Positions 38,171-47,189 of a stretch of DNA of 64,000 nt are shown here, piece by piece. Numbering within the stretch: the stretch's first letter is position 1; each line of letters begins with the position of its first letter. Origin of the DNA: Salmonella enterica subsp. enterica serovar Choleraesuis (lineage in GTDB: Bacteria > Pseudomonadota > Gammaproteobacteria > Enterobacterales > Enterobacteriaceae). Where the stretch lies: the NCBI GenBank assembly GCA_022846635.1, contig AP025685.1, positions 2,852,001-2,916,000 of the forward strand. The letters are read 5' to 3'. The position numbers were made by a program, and so were the translations under genes. The notes under the pieces are model-generated. The model saw only the letters and a list, made by a program, of their open reading frames with translations, was not told where the DNA came from and made no database searches.

Positions 38171-40198
38171 TTAAGAGGCGGCGATAAATAGCTCGCGTAA
38201 CTGTTGCAGCTCGTCGCGCATTGCCGCCGCCTCTTCGAATTCGAGGTTCTGAGCGTGTTTCATCATCTGGCTTTCCAGTTCTGCCATCTTCTGCTCCATC
38301 GCTTTCGGCGTTAGCGCCTTATGAGCCGCATCCAGATCGCTGGCTGAACGGGACTTACCTCGCCCTTTGCTCTTATTGCGCGTATGCGCCAGCCCCTCAC
38401 CCATCGCCAGAATATCGACCACATCTTTCTTCAGGCCCTGAGGTACGATGCCGTTTTCTTCGTTATAGCGCTGCTGTTTCTCGCGACGACGTTCGGTCTC
38501 ACCAATCGCTTTCGCCATTGATGCCGTTATCCGGTCACCGTAGAGAATCGCTTTACCATTGATATTACGTGCCGCACGGCCAATCGTCTGAATCAGAGAA
38601 CGCTCAGAACGCAGGAACCCTTCTTTATCGGCATCCAGAATTGCCACCAGCGAAACCTCTGGCATATCCAACCCTTCACGCAACAGGTTAATGCCCACCA
38701 ATACGTCAAATTCGCCAAGGCGTAAGTCACGGATGATTTCCATACGCTCAACGGTGTCGATATCCGAATGCAGATAGCGTACCCGTTCGCCATGTTCCTC
38801 AAGGTATTCAGTGAGATCCTCGGCCATGCGTTTAGTTAACGTGGTGACCAGAACTCGCTCATTAATAGCGGCGCGTATGCGGATTTCCGATAACAGATCG
38901 TCCACCTGCGTTGCCACCGGACGCACTTCGATTATTGGATCCAAAAGCCCGGTCGGACGCACCACCTGATCCACCAGATCGCCGCCTGATTTCTCTAGCT
39001 CGTAGTTACCGGGGGTGGCCGAAACATAGATAGTCTGCGGCGCCAGCGCCTCAAACTCTTCAAACTTGAGCGGGCGGTTATCCAGTGCCGAAGGCAAGCG
39101 AAAGCCATATTCTACCAGCGTCTCTTTGCGCGCCCGGTCGCCGCGGAACATCCCGCCTATCTGCGGGATAGTGACGTGGGATTCATCGACGACCAGCAAA
39201 CCATCGGCGGGTAAATAATCAAAAAGAGTTGGAGGCGGCTCGCCCGGCCCGCGGCCGGACAGATAACGGGAATAGTTTTCGATGCCCGAGCAATACCCCA
39301 GCTCATTCATCATCTCAAGGTCAAACTGGGTGCGCTGCGTGATGCGCTGTTCTTCTAACAGTTTATTATTGCCTAGCAGCACCTTGCGCCGGTCTGCCAG
39401 CTCAACTTTTATGTCCTCCATCGCCTGAAGGATACGTTCACGCGGAGTTACGTAGTGAGTTTTCGGGTAGATGGTATAGCGCGGTACGGTTGAAATAACA
39501 TGTCCGGTTAGCGGATCGAATAACGACAGGCGCTCCACTTCTTCATCGAACAACTCAACCCGCAGCGCCATATCATCAGACTCCGCCGGGAAGATATCGA
39601 TAACCTCGCCACGTACCCGGAAGGTACCGCGCTGAAATGCCTGATCGTTGCGGACATACTGCAGCTCAGCCAGACGACGCAAAATAGCACGCTGGTCGAT
39701 AATCATTCCCTGAGTCAGATGCAGCATCATTTTCAGATAGAGATCCGGATCTCCCAGACCGTAAATAGCCGATACGGATGCGACGACCACCACATCGCGC
39801 CGCTCCAGCAACGCTTTGGTTGCCGACAGACGCATCTGCTCGATGTGTTCGTTTACCGAGGCATCTTTCTCGATAAAGGTATCAGAGCTGGGAACATAGG
39901 CTTCCGGCTGATAATAGTCGTAGTAGGAGACGAAATACTCCACCGCGTTTTCCGGGAAAAAGGCCTTCATCTCGCCATACAGCTGGGCCGCCAGCGTTTT
40001 ATTCGGGGCCAGCACCATGGTCGGGCGCTCCAGATCGGCGATGACGTTCGCGACGGTAAAAGTTTTACCCGAACCGGTTACGCCCAGTAGCGTCTGATGC
40101 GCCAGCCCGTCTTCCAGGCCTTCCTTCAGACGGCGGATAGCCTCTGGCTGATCGCCTGAGGGCTTAAAAGCAGAGTGTAATTTGAAGGTTTTACTCAT
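38171..40198 (-). CDS. uvrB: Excinuclease ABC subunit B, UvrB
   Basis: 675-aa damage-verifying helicase-like subunit of nucleotide excision repair. Walker [15 protein letters not shown] is near residue 39, the beta-hairpin stretch [21 protein letters not shown] near 95-115, DESH near 338, and helicase motifs V/VI in the C-terminal half ([21 protein letters not shown]). The last 45 residues are the UVR domain that binds UvrC ([20 protein letters not shown]). The upstream region lacks a LexA box that I can recognise, unlike E. coli. Confidence 0.97.
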   Translation of the reverse strand: MSKTFKLHSAFKPSGDQPEAIRRLKEGLEDGLAHQTLLGVTGSGKTFTVANVIADLERPTMVLAPNKTLAAQLYGEMKAFFPENAVEYFVSYYDYYQPEAYVPSSDTFIEKDASVNEHIEQMRLSATKALLERRDVVVVASVSAIYGLGDPDLYLKMMLHLTQGMIIDQRAILRRLAELQYVRNDQAFQRGTFRVRGEVIDIFPAESDDMALRVELFDEEVERLSLFDPLTGHVISTVPRYTIYPKTHYVTPRERILQAMEDIKVELADRRKVLLGNNKLLEEQRITQRTQFDLEMMNELGYCSGIENYSRYLSGRGPGEPPPTLFDYLPADGLLVVDESHVTIPQIGGMFRGDRARKETLVEYGFRLPSALDNRPLKFEEFEALAPQTIYVSATPGNYELEKSGGDLVDQVVRPTGLLDPIIEVRPVATQVDDLLSEIRIRAAINERVLVTTLTKRMAEDLTEYLEEHGERVRYLHSDIDTVERMEIIRDLRLGEFDVLVGINLLREGLDMPEVSLVAILDADKEGFLRSERSLIQTIGRAARNINGKAILYGDRITASMAKAIGETERRREKQQRYNEENGIVPQGLKKDVVDILAMGEGLAHTRNKSKGRGKSRSASDLDAAHKALTPKAMEQKMAELESQMMKHAQNLEFEEAAAMRDELQQLRELFIAAS

Positions 40199-40515
40199 GA
40201 TGGGGCAACCTGGTGTTGGCGTGAGGATCGACTTTAATTTTACCCTCCGTAAGTTTAATTACCAACCTTAAGCGCACTCGTTAGCGCCAGATCGCCCGCT
40301 TCCCACCGCAGTTTATTATGTTGGCTCTGGCATTTTTAAGTCTTGGGCTTAATGACTGCTATACGATAATCTTTTTTGAAATCAGTACTTAAGGTTCACA
40401 CCTACGATACTCAATTTCAGTATTAATCGTTTTAACCCTACGTCATTACCTTAAGAACTGAATAAATTCAATGATGTTACATCGTGATAGCCGAGTCACG
40501 GTTGTCGGACGGATA
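40199..40515. other. uvrB upstream region
   Basis: 317 bp with no gene. It must hold the uvrB promoter. Several -10-like hexamers occur on the minus strand, none with a strong -35. A scan for CTG-N10-CAG on both strands found nothing. Confidence 0.5.
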
Positions 40516-40542
40516 TAAAAAACCACCGATAAGAATCGATGG
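40516..40542 (-). terminator. Intrinsic terminator of the LuxR-like gene
   Basis: An 8-bp stem with one G-T pair (40523-40530 with 40535-40542), loop AAGA, followed on the minus strand by six T (40522-40517). It is 84 bp past the regulator stop, leaving a 3' UTR. Confidence 0.85.
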
Positions 40543-40553
40543 CTTCAATTAAG

Positions 40554-40565
40554 TAAGGAGGTGAT
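40554..40565. other. 12-nt perfect Shine-Dalgarno / anti-Shine-Dalgarno sequence
   Basis: On the plus strand TAAGGAGGTGAT is fully complementary to the 16S rRNA 3' tail. On the minus strand it reads ATCACCTCCTTA, identical to that tail, and it lies in the 3' UTR of the LuxR-like gene just before its terminator. On the plus strand it is followed, ten bases after GGAGG, by ATG-ACC-GGT-TAA (40572-40583), only three codons, so no real protein is made. See the findings. Confidence 0.9.
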
Positions 40566-40625
40566 AATTTCATGACCGGTTAATCAGTAATAAACTGCCC
40601 CCAGGTCCATAATATCTTTAACAAA

Positions 40626-41207
40626 CTAATTTAATAAGTTCCGGCTATAACGCGAAATCATCATGGATTTAACGGCAAACTCCTGACGGGTTGCAACGCC
40701 AATCAAATTTGCCAGTTTTTTATATTGAGCATAGACCGATTTAACCGAACGCTGTTCGCGGATAGCAATCATCGATATCGTGGTTCCACGACTATAACGA
40801 TCAACAAAAAGTGAGTCTTTATAACCTAACGATTGGCAAAGATCCTGCCGGCGCAATAACTCTGGCTGAATAGCATTTCGAGATAATGCGGCCAGAATAG
40901 TTACCTTCGCCGCAGCGGGAGATGTCATTACATTAATAAAGGTCGTATTCATAAACATAGTTGTATGCTCGAAAACTCGCTGACAAGCTTCTGAGCAAAA
41001 CACAATATCCGGAATTACCTTATGCTGGATGCAAAATGTATAGCACTCTGGCAATGTCATCTCTGATAAAACCAATACATTAATTATCCTCTCGGTATAA
41101 TAATGGCCTCTAGCTGCATATTCCGCAAAAACCGATTCCATTATGCACTGAACGCCCTTAATAAAAAGATTATCCTTACCTTTGACTTCATAACGCAACA
41201 TATCCAT
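40626..41207 (-). CDS. LuxR-type HTH regulator, function unknown
   Basis: 193-aa protein. The C-terminal 60 residues (RGTTISMIAIREQRSVKSVYAQYKKL, LIGVATRQEF) fit a LuxR/GerE DNA-binding HTH. The N-terminal part resembles the receiver-like domain of orphan enterobacterial regulators (KDNLFIKGVQCIMESVF), without an obvious phospho-acceptor Asp set. ATG 41207 has AGGAGGT seven bases upstream. It is AT-rich compared with its neighbours and absent between uvrB and bioD of E. coli, suggesting transfer. Targets are unknown. Confidence 0.72.
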   Translation of the reverse strand: MDMLRYEVKGKDNLFIKGVQCIMESVFAEYAARGHYYTERIINVLVLSEMTLPECYTFCIQHKVIPDIVFCSEACQRVFEHTTMFMNTTFINVMTSPAAAKVTILAALSRNAIQPELLRRQDLCQSLGYKDSLFVDRYSRGTTISMIAIREQRSVKSVYAQYKKLANLIGVATRQEFAVKSMMISRYSRNLLN

Positions 41208-42370
41208 ATATAATACCTCCTATTAATTGCTTGTTTTTTATCGTGACAATTCTTTTTTGAATAATTGCATAAGATACGCAGGAATAATCTTACCCATCGA
41301 TACTAATTATCTGAAATTAAAACTCATTAAAAAATAAATATTTCAAAAAATCATAGCGATATAAAGTTATTTTAAGGGTTTATAAGGTTTTTTAAGACTA
41401 AGCAGAGATGTAAAACAGACTTAGTTAAAATAAAATTACAGAGTAACCCTCTAAAACACAGCAAAAGAGCACCGCTGCTAAAGAGAGTCACATCCTGAAT
41501 ACTGCCAGTGCTTTAGCATATATTCAATTACCCCATGGGGTGAAGATACTGATATGCAAACCTGCATTTGCCACAACTTATCCCTCCCATGTATGAAAAC
41601 GATATAATGCGTAACTATTTATAGAGACTGAATTTGGCAACACTTCCCCTGCCAACCTTCTTTAGTTAATAAATTAATATTATTATCTGATAGTTTCAAA
41701 ATTATAAATTAAGAATAAAAAAAAGAAACTAACAATATATTTTGATAAAAAACCTAACGACCATTGAATTATAAAAAATATCTATCAAATATTTTAATGA
41801 ACATCAATTATCACTAATTTCTCCTAATCGAAAGATCATGTGCCCTACTACTCTCCCTGATGAAAGAGACAATAATTAACTCTAGTCATGCTTGATAATA
41901 ATAATTTTGATAAATAGCTTAGAAGTGAAAAGCATTTTTTAATGAGAAGTAGAAACAGTAGTCAGCAAAAGAAGTAAGTGAGGTGAAGAAGCAAGCTTAT
42001 GCGTCTACACTCCCACAGAAAGTGAAAGCCCTGCATCCATTACCACAGTTAGCAATCTGCCTAAATGCAACCACGTGAAAGCAATGCGCTTAGTTTTTGG
42101 CCAGGACCTCATCCCGGAGCCGTTGCCCACTCCCCGGCGTGAGACGAAAGCAGAAGGAAATTACTCGCACCATTTAGTCGGCAAAAAGCGGTGAGACCAG
42201 TTTTTTGACCTGAAGCAAGGGTTATCCCCAGATGATTTTCATATTTAACATTTGTCAAGCTGCGTAAGGCCGCTTTTTTTACCCAATTTCACCTCACTTC
42301 CACAAGGCTTGATTTTAATTAACTAATTGATATTAAATACATTTAAAAACAAGACCGGTTTAGCAGCAAT
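41208..42370. other. AT-rich gene-poor stretch
   Basis: About 1.1 kb without a convincing gene. Most of it looks about 25-30% GC by eye. A patch at 41995-42240 is near 50% GC and has stop-free frames of up to about 70 codons without a good start. A palindrome ACCCCATGGGGT (41530-41541) and a weak terminator-like element at about 42257-42280 are the only other structure I saw. Confidence 0.6.
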
Positions 42371-42453
42371 TTATGCGCAACCCGCGTATTTCCTCGCTTA
42401 CCGCAAGTTTTCTAACTCTAATGCACAAGGTTATCCACAGGAATGGTGGATAA
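42371..42453. promoter_or_regulatory. DnaA-box cluster, probable DARS1 equivalent
   Basis: DnaA boxes (consensus TTWTNCACA): TTATCCACA perfect at 42431-42439; TAATGCACA at 42419-42427, three bases away in the same direction; TTATCCACC inverted at 42445-42453; TTATGCGCA at 42371-42379. All non-perfect boxes match eight of nine. DARS1 of E. coli, which reactivates DnaA by nucleotide exchange, lies between uvrB and bioD, and this cluster lies in the same interval. Another TTATCCCCA is at 42222-42230. Confidence 0.72.
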
Positions 42454-42781
42454 CTCCACCGGGGCCGTTGCCAGACTGCCCCCCATGATTTGTTAATTTT
42501 TTTTATATTGGCTGCGGAAAAAAAAATTGCTGTTTTTTTCTGTGATCGAGACAACGTCTGCCACCCGATTGATGCAACGCGTTTACAACCAGCACTGCAA
42601 AGGTGCAATAAATCATTCCGCACCCGGCAAGTCCTGCAACCTTGAACTGGCAAACATATTGCATCACCTCTTACCGCCCGTGGCGGAGCACAGCTCATTA
42701 AACCGGCCCGACTTAACCGGTCGGGGGTCTTGAAACCAGAGTTACCGGCAAGCTGCCGGGTGGCCTGAACAGGAGAGACAA

Positions 42782-43492
42782 ATGCTGAGTTTACATGCGG
42801 TCAATCAGTTTTATGGAGAGCACCATACGTTGCAGGATATTTTTCTAGAACTGAAGCATGGAGGCGCTACCTGCATTATCGGTGCGGCTGGCACCGGAAA
42901 AACAACGCTGATGAACTGTATCGCCGGGACACAGCCTGTAGCCAGTGGGCATATCCTATGGCAAGAGGAGGGGCAGCCCCTGACCGAGCTGGCGGAGATG
43001 CCATCTGAGCGCAGAGTTGAACTTGGCATCGGTTTCCAGCCAGGGAGCCCAAGGTTCTTCTCTCAGCTCACCGTAGAGCAGAATCTGCATATTGTGCGCC
43101 AGAGCATGCCCGAAGGCCCGACAGCAGCGCTGCCTTCGGTTTATAACCTTTTTCCAATACTGGATGCACTACGCCATGTGCGGGTCAGTGAGCTTAGCGA
43201 GGAGAATAATCAGCGCCTGGCCCTCGCCTGCGCTCTGCAAAGCAATCCGCGGCTGCTGTTACTTGATGAGCCCTGCCGCGGGCGTAGCAGCGGCTTTATT
43301 CACGAATTGGGGACGATCTTACGGCGGTTAAATCAGGATTTTGGCGTGGCTATCCTGCTGGCTGAACGCAATATCCCGCTCATAAGGGTGGTGACGGATC
43401 GATTTGTCCTGTTACACCGTGGGCGCAATGTGGCCCACGGTAGAGTGGCGCTATTAGATGACCTGCAGGTCGGTGCCTGGCTTACGCCATAA
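42782..43492 (+). CDS. Orphan UrtE/LivF-like ABC ATPase with degenerate signature
   Basis: 236-aa ATPase resembling UrtE/LivF of branched-chain amino acid or urea importers (LHAVNQFYG, LTVEQNL). Walker A is GAAGTGKTT (34-42) and Walker B LLLLDEP with catalytic Glu163. The signature is LSEENNQ (138-144) instead of LSGGQQQ, and the H-loop region is LLAERN rather than LLVEQN. No permease or binding protein gene is near. AGGAGAG precedes the ATG. Its 3' end overlaps bioD tail to tail by 11 bp. It may have lost transport function or serve a remote permease. Confidence 0.78.
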   Translation: MLSLHAVNQFYGEHHTLQDIFLELKHGGATCIIGAAGTGKTTLMNCIAGTQPVASGHILWQEEGQPLTELAEMPSERRVELGIGFQPGSPRFFSQLTVEQNLHIVRQSMPEGPTAALPSVYNLFPILDALRHVRVSELSEENNQRLALACALQSNPRLLLLDEPCRGRSSGFIHELGTILRRLNQDFGVAILLAERNIPLIRVVTDRFVLLHRGRNVAHGRVALLDDLQVGAWLTP

Positions 43493-44180
43493 TTGGAGGA
43501 AGATTAAGCGGGTCCAGCGACAGCCAGGTACCAAGCTCAGTTTGTGGGGTCAACTCAGTCAGATGAGGAATTTCACCTAACAACGGCGCAGGTATAAGCT
43601 CACGCAGCGTTGCCATGTACTCCTGATGGTAGCGCCCCTGAGGCTGGATATCGTTAGCTATCCAGCCTGCCAGCCGTAACCCGGCCTGAGCAACGGCCTG
43701 AGCGGTAAGCAGCGCGTGGTTAATACAACCCAGCTTGACCCCGACCACCAGAATAACCTTGAATTGCTGTTCCACTGCCCAGTCGCTAAAACTAAAACCA
43801 TCACCCAGCGGCGTAAACCATCCCCCTGCGCCTTCAACCTGTACCCAATCAGCCTGGCGCTGCAGAGCCTGCAAGCCTTCGGTCATCACCTGAGGCTTAA
43901 TTTGCTCGCCGGTAATCGCGCTAACAATATGCGGCGAGGTTGGCTCCGCAAAGGTATAAGGATTCACCCGATCATAAGGCAGATCTACGCTGCTATTGCG
44001 TTGCAATGCTAAAGCATCTTCATTGCGCAGACCCTCCGGCGTCATCTCGCTGCCGGAAGCCACCGGTTTATAACCCGCGGTCCGATATCCGGCGCGGGAC
44101 GCCGCCTGAAGCAAGGCGCAGCTGGCAACCGTCTTACCAACTTCTGTATCGGTTCCTGTGATAAACCACCGTTCAGCCAC
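43482..44180 (-). CDS. bioD: Dethiobiotin synthetase BioD
   Basis: 232-aa ATP-dependent enzyme that closes the ureido ring of dethiobiotin. P-loop [10 protein letters not shown] is at the N-terminus, then [20 protein letters not shown] and [11 protein letters not shown]. The start is GTG 44180 with AGGAG nine bases upstream and an 8-bp overlap with bioC. Last gene of bioBFCD. Confidence 0.96.
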   Translation of the reverse strand: MAERWFITGTDTEVGKTVASCALLQAASRAGYRTAGYKPVASGSEMTPEGLRNEDALALQRNSSVDLPYDRVNPYTFAEPTSPHIVSAITGEQIKPQVMTEGLQALQRQADWVQVEGAGGWFTPLGDGFSFSDWAVEQQFKVILVVGVKLGCINHALLTAQAVAQAGLRLAGWIANDIQPQGRYHQEYMATLRELIPAPLLGEIPHLTELTPQTELGTWLSLDPLNLPPIMA

Positions 44181-44931
44181 GTTCTACAACTCCTGAAATT
44201 AAGTGATAAGTAAGCAGAAACTGCCCCTGTTCCTGTGGCCAGGCCAGGCTCAGCGCACTAAGGCGCTCGCGGGTCAGGGTTTCTGAGCGCCGTCCATCAT
44301 GCAGATGGGTAGCGCCAATGCCTTTAAGAGAACGCATAGCGCTCAGGGCGCTGGAAAAGCCCAGAGTTATAGTGGTGCGCTCCAGAGCCATTTTTGCTCC
44401 TGTCGGACAGGCTGCTGCAATGTCGGACTGGTTAAGAAAACGGTTAGCATGCGGCAGGTTATCTACCGCCTGCCAGGCCGCATTCAGCTCCGGTAACGAG
44501 CCCTGCCCCAGAGTAGTAAAAGCCACCCGCCCCTCAGGGAGGGTTACCCGCCACAACTCAGTAAGCGCCCGCGGTAAAGATGCACACCACTGTACCGCCA
44601 GGTTGCTCCAGGTCAGTGCAAACTGCTGGTCATCAAACGGCAGGTTTTCTATATCTCCCAGACGATAATGCTGCGCCGAACGCTGGCGACGAGCCTCCTC
44701 CAGCATGCCGTCAGATAAGTCCAGCGCCGTCACGCAGGCATCCTGCTGCTGCCAGTAGCGGCTATACCATCCGGTACCGCAACCAGCGTCCAGAACCTGT
44801 TTAGGACGAATATCGCCCAGGCGGGCCAGCAGCGCATCGCCGCTGCGGCGCTGTAGTTCAGCGTGCTGCTCATATCCTTCCGCCGCCCGGCCAAAAGCGG
44901 CGGCGATAGCCGGTTTATTCACCGCAGTCAT
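44173..44931 (-). CDS. bioC: Malonyl-ACP O-methyltransferase BioC
   Basis: 252-aa SAM methyltransferase that methylates malonyl-ACP so it can enter fatty acid synthesis as a pimeloyl precursor. SAM motif I is [23 protein letters not shown] and HANRFL are family-specific, as is [11 protein letters not shown] near the C-terminus. ATG 44931 ([17 protein letters not shown]) lies inside the end of bioF; 251 aa in E. coli. Confidence 0.95.
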   Translation of the reverse strand: MTAVNKPAIAAAFGRAAEGYEQHAELQRRSGDALLARLGDIRPKQVLDAGCGTGWYSRYWQQQDACVTALDLSDGMLEEARRQRSAQHYRLGDIENLPFDDQQFALTWSNLAVQWCASLPRALTELWRVTLPEGRVAFTTLGQGSLPELNAAWQAVDNLPHANRFLNQSDIAAACPTGAKMALERTTITLGFSSALSAMRSLKGIGATHLHDGRRSETLTRERLSALSLAWPQEQGQFLLTYHLISGVVERG

Positions 44932-46066
44932 GTAACACCTCCAGCAGCCGGTCAATATCCTGTGCATGATGGGCCGCACTCAGAGTGATCCTCAGCCGGG
45001 CGCTGCCGACGGGAACCGTTGGTGGTCGGATAGCGGTAGCCCATATTCCCTGCTCACGCAGCCGCCGGGCCAGAGCCAGCGCCCGGCTGTTATCGCCAAC
45101 GATAAGCGGCTGAATAGCGGTATCAGAAGGTGCCAGGCGAATATCGAGCCCGCTTACACCCTCGCGCAGACGGGCAATATGTTGCGCCAAAAGCTGGCGC
45201 TGACCGCAGGCGGCTTTCACCTCTTTTAACGCAGCGGTAAGCGCAACGGAGAATGCCGGTGGTGGCGCGGTGCTATAGATAAGATGGCGGGCAAATTGCA
45301 GCAGATAATCGGCCACTGTCTGGCTACAAAGTATTGCCGCACCGCCAACGCCAAACGCTTTACCGAAAGTGACCACCAGCAATTCAGGATGAATTCCGGC
45401 CAGGTAGCAGCTACCCCGCCCCTCATCGCCAATAACACCAATACCGTGCGCATCATCCACCATCAGCCAGGCATCAGCCTCAATGCTGGCAGCGGAGATA
45501 TCCTTGAGGGGCGCACGATCGCCATCCATGCTGAATACCCCTTCGGTCACCACCAGCTGCTGCCCTGCACAGTCCACCGCCAGCCTCTGGCATAGAGCTG
45601 CCACATCGTTATGGGCAAAGCGCCGTAACTCTGCGGGACTTAGGCTTGCGGCTTCCTGTAATGATGCGTGGCTGAGCTTATCCGCAACAATCCTGTCGCC
45701 CTTTTGCATTAACGCGGCAATCAGCGCCTGATTTGCGGCAAAGCCAGAACTAAACAGCAGCGCCTGGTCATAGCCCAACCATGCGGCCAGTTGCTGTTCA
45801 ACTTCCGCCTGAGCCGGGTTATAGCCAGTCACATGGCCCGAGCCGCCGCTACCCGCACCATAGCGGCGCGCGCCCTCGCCCCAGGCGGCAATAATGGCCG
45901 GGTGATGGCTTAATCCCAGATAATCATTCGCGGCGAAATTCAGATAACGACGCCCCTGGTACTCAACCCAGCGACCATCAATACTGTTGAGCGGCTGGCG
46001 CTGGCGCAATGCCTGCGCTTCCCGGCGCTGCTCCAGCGCCAGGTCTATTCGCGACTGCCAGCTCAC
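44915..46066 (-). CDS. bioF: 8-amino-7-oxononanoate synthase BioF
   Basis: 383-aa PLP enzyme condensing pimeloyl thioester with alanine. Signature [16 protein letters not shown] and the PLP lysine in [13 protein letters not shown]. The start is GTG 46066, sharing GTGA with the bioB stop, so it is coupled. Confidence 0.96.
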   Translation of the reverse strand: MSWQSRIDLALEQRREAQALRQRQPLNSIDGRWVEYQGRRYLNFAANDYLGLSHHPAIIAAWGEGARRYGAGSGGSGHVTGYNPAQAEVEQQLAAWLGYDQALLFSSGFAANQALIAALMQKGDRIVADKLSHASLQEAASLSPAELRRFAHNDVAALCQRLAVDCAGQQLVVTEGVFSMDGDRAPLKDISAASIEADAWLMVDDAHGIGVIGDEGRGSCYLAGIHPELLVVTFGKAFGVGGAAILCSQTVADYLLQFARHLIYSTAPPPAFSVALTAALKEVKAACGQRQLLAQHIARLREGVSGLDIRLAPSDTAIQPLIVGDNSRALALARRLREQGIWATAIRPPTVPVGSARLRITLSAAHHAQDIDRLLEVLHDCGE

Positions 46067-47103
46067 AGCGCGGCCGCATTGTAGAACATAGGTTCATCGG
46101 CATGGCTCAATGCTTCGCTTAGACGCTCCGCCTGCTCAATATCACCCGCCACTACGCCGGTAGATTGCGGGTTAATACCGAGCTTTTTAAACAGTTGCAG
46201 ATCTTTATCTTCCTCAGGATTTGGCGTGGTCAGCAATTTGCAGCCGTAAAACACCGAGTTCGCCCCGGCCATAAAACACAGCGCCTGAGTCTGCTCATTC
46301 ATCTGCTCACGACCGGCGGACAGGCGAACCCAGGAGGTCGGCATCATGATGCGGGCAACGGCAATGGTGCGGATAAAATCAAAAGCATCCACATCTTCGT
46401 TATCAGCCAGCGGCGTGCCTTTAACCTTGACCAGCATATTGATAGGCACGCTTTCAGGCGGTACCGGCAGGTTAGCCAATTGCAACAACAGACCAGCACG
46501 ATCTTTTACCTGCTCTCCGAGTCCGACGATACCGCCGGAACAGACCTTAATCCCGGCGTCACGAACTTTATCCAGGGTATCCAGACGCTCCTGATAGCTG
46601 CGGGTAGTGATGATGTTGCCGTAAAATTCTGGAGAGGTGTCCAGGTTATGGTTGTAATAATCCAGCCCGGCGGCCGCCAGCCGCTGGGCCTGCTCTTCTT
46701 TCAGAGTCCCCAGTGTCATACAGGCTTCCAGCCCCATGGCCTTAACGCCTTCAACCATTTGTTCCAGGTAAGGCATGTCACGATCGTGAGGGTTTTTCCA
46801 CGCAGCTCCCATACAGAAACGGGTGGAACCGGCATCGCGAGCTTTACGCGCCGCATCCAGCACTTGCTCAACTTCCATCAGTCGTTCAGACTCCAGCCCG
46901 GTTTTATAACGCGAGCTTTGCGGACAATATTTGCAGTCTTCCGGGCAGGCACCGGTTTTAATCGACAGCAGCGTGCTGACTTGTACCTGGCGAGGATCAA
47001 AGTGCTGACGGTGGATTTGTTGTGCTTCAAACAGCAAATCCATAAATGGTTTTTCAAATAATTCAGTTACCTGCGACATTGTCCAGCGAGCGTGGTGAGC
47101 CAT
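46063..47103 (-). CDS. bioB: Biotin synthase BioB
   Basis: 346-aa radical SAM enzyme that inserts sulfur into dethiobiotin. The SAM cluster motif is CPEDCKYC near residue 53; [24 protein letters not shown] and the conserved Arg of [10 protein letters not shown] (2Fe-2S ligand) are present. First gene of bioBFCD, divergent from bioA across the BirA operator. Confidence 0.97.
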   Translation of the reverse strand: MAHHARWTMSQVTELFEKPFMDLLFEAQQIHRQHFDPRQVQVSTLLSIKTGACPEDCKYCPQSSRYKTGLESERLMEVEQVLDAARKARDAGSTRFCMGAAWKNPHDRDMPYLEQMVEGVKAMGLEACMTLGTLKEEQAQRLAAAGLDYYNHNLDTSPEFYGNIITTRSYQERLDTLDKVRDAGIKVCSGGIVGLGEQVKDRAGLLLQLANLPVPPESVPINMLVKVKGTPLADNEDVDAFDFIRTIAVARIMMPTSWVRLSAGREQMNEQTQALCFMAGANSVFYGCKLLTTPNPEEDKDLQLFKKLGINPQSTGVVAGDIEQAERLSEALSHADEPMFYNAAAL

Positions 47104-47149
47104 GGGGCATCTCCAAAAAGGTGTTTTTAATCACGGTTTGCGGTTATAG

Positions 47150-47183
47150 TCGTAAACCTAAATGTTTTTAAAAAAGTTTACAA
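47150..47183. promoter_or_regulatory. BirA operator (bioO)
   Basis: TCGTAAACC (47150-47158) and AGTTTACAA (47175-47183) separated by exactly 16 bp match E. coli bioO (TTGTAAACC-N16-GGTTTACAA) with one change per arm. It lies in the 86-bp gap between bioB and bioA, so biotinyl-AMP-bound BirA should repress both directions. Confidence 0.9.
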
Positions 47184-47189
47184 GTTGCT

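Noticed and set aside
40572-40583. Three-codon frame ATG-ACC-GGT-TAA after a perfect Shine-Dalgarno on the plus strand
   Set aside because: Too short to be a functional protein. The stronger reading is the opposite strand, where the sequence lies in a 3' UTR before a real terminator.
41530-41541. 12-bp palindrome ACCCCATGGGGT
   Set aside because: Isolated, with no nearby promoter or gene to regulate and no second copy seen.
41571-41632. Short frames with weak upstream purines in the AT-rich stretch (for example an 11-codon frame at about 41590)
   Set aside because: No ribosome site, AT-rich composition makes such frames common, and no homology recognised.
42360-42698. Open frame of 112 codons on the minus strand across the DnaA-box cluster
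   Set aside because: Cys/Arg-rich product without any family resemblance, no ribosome site, and it covers the DnaA boxes; it looks like a chance frame.
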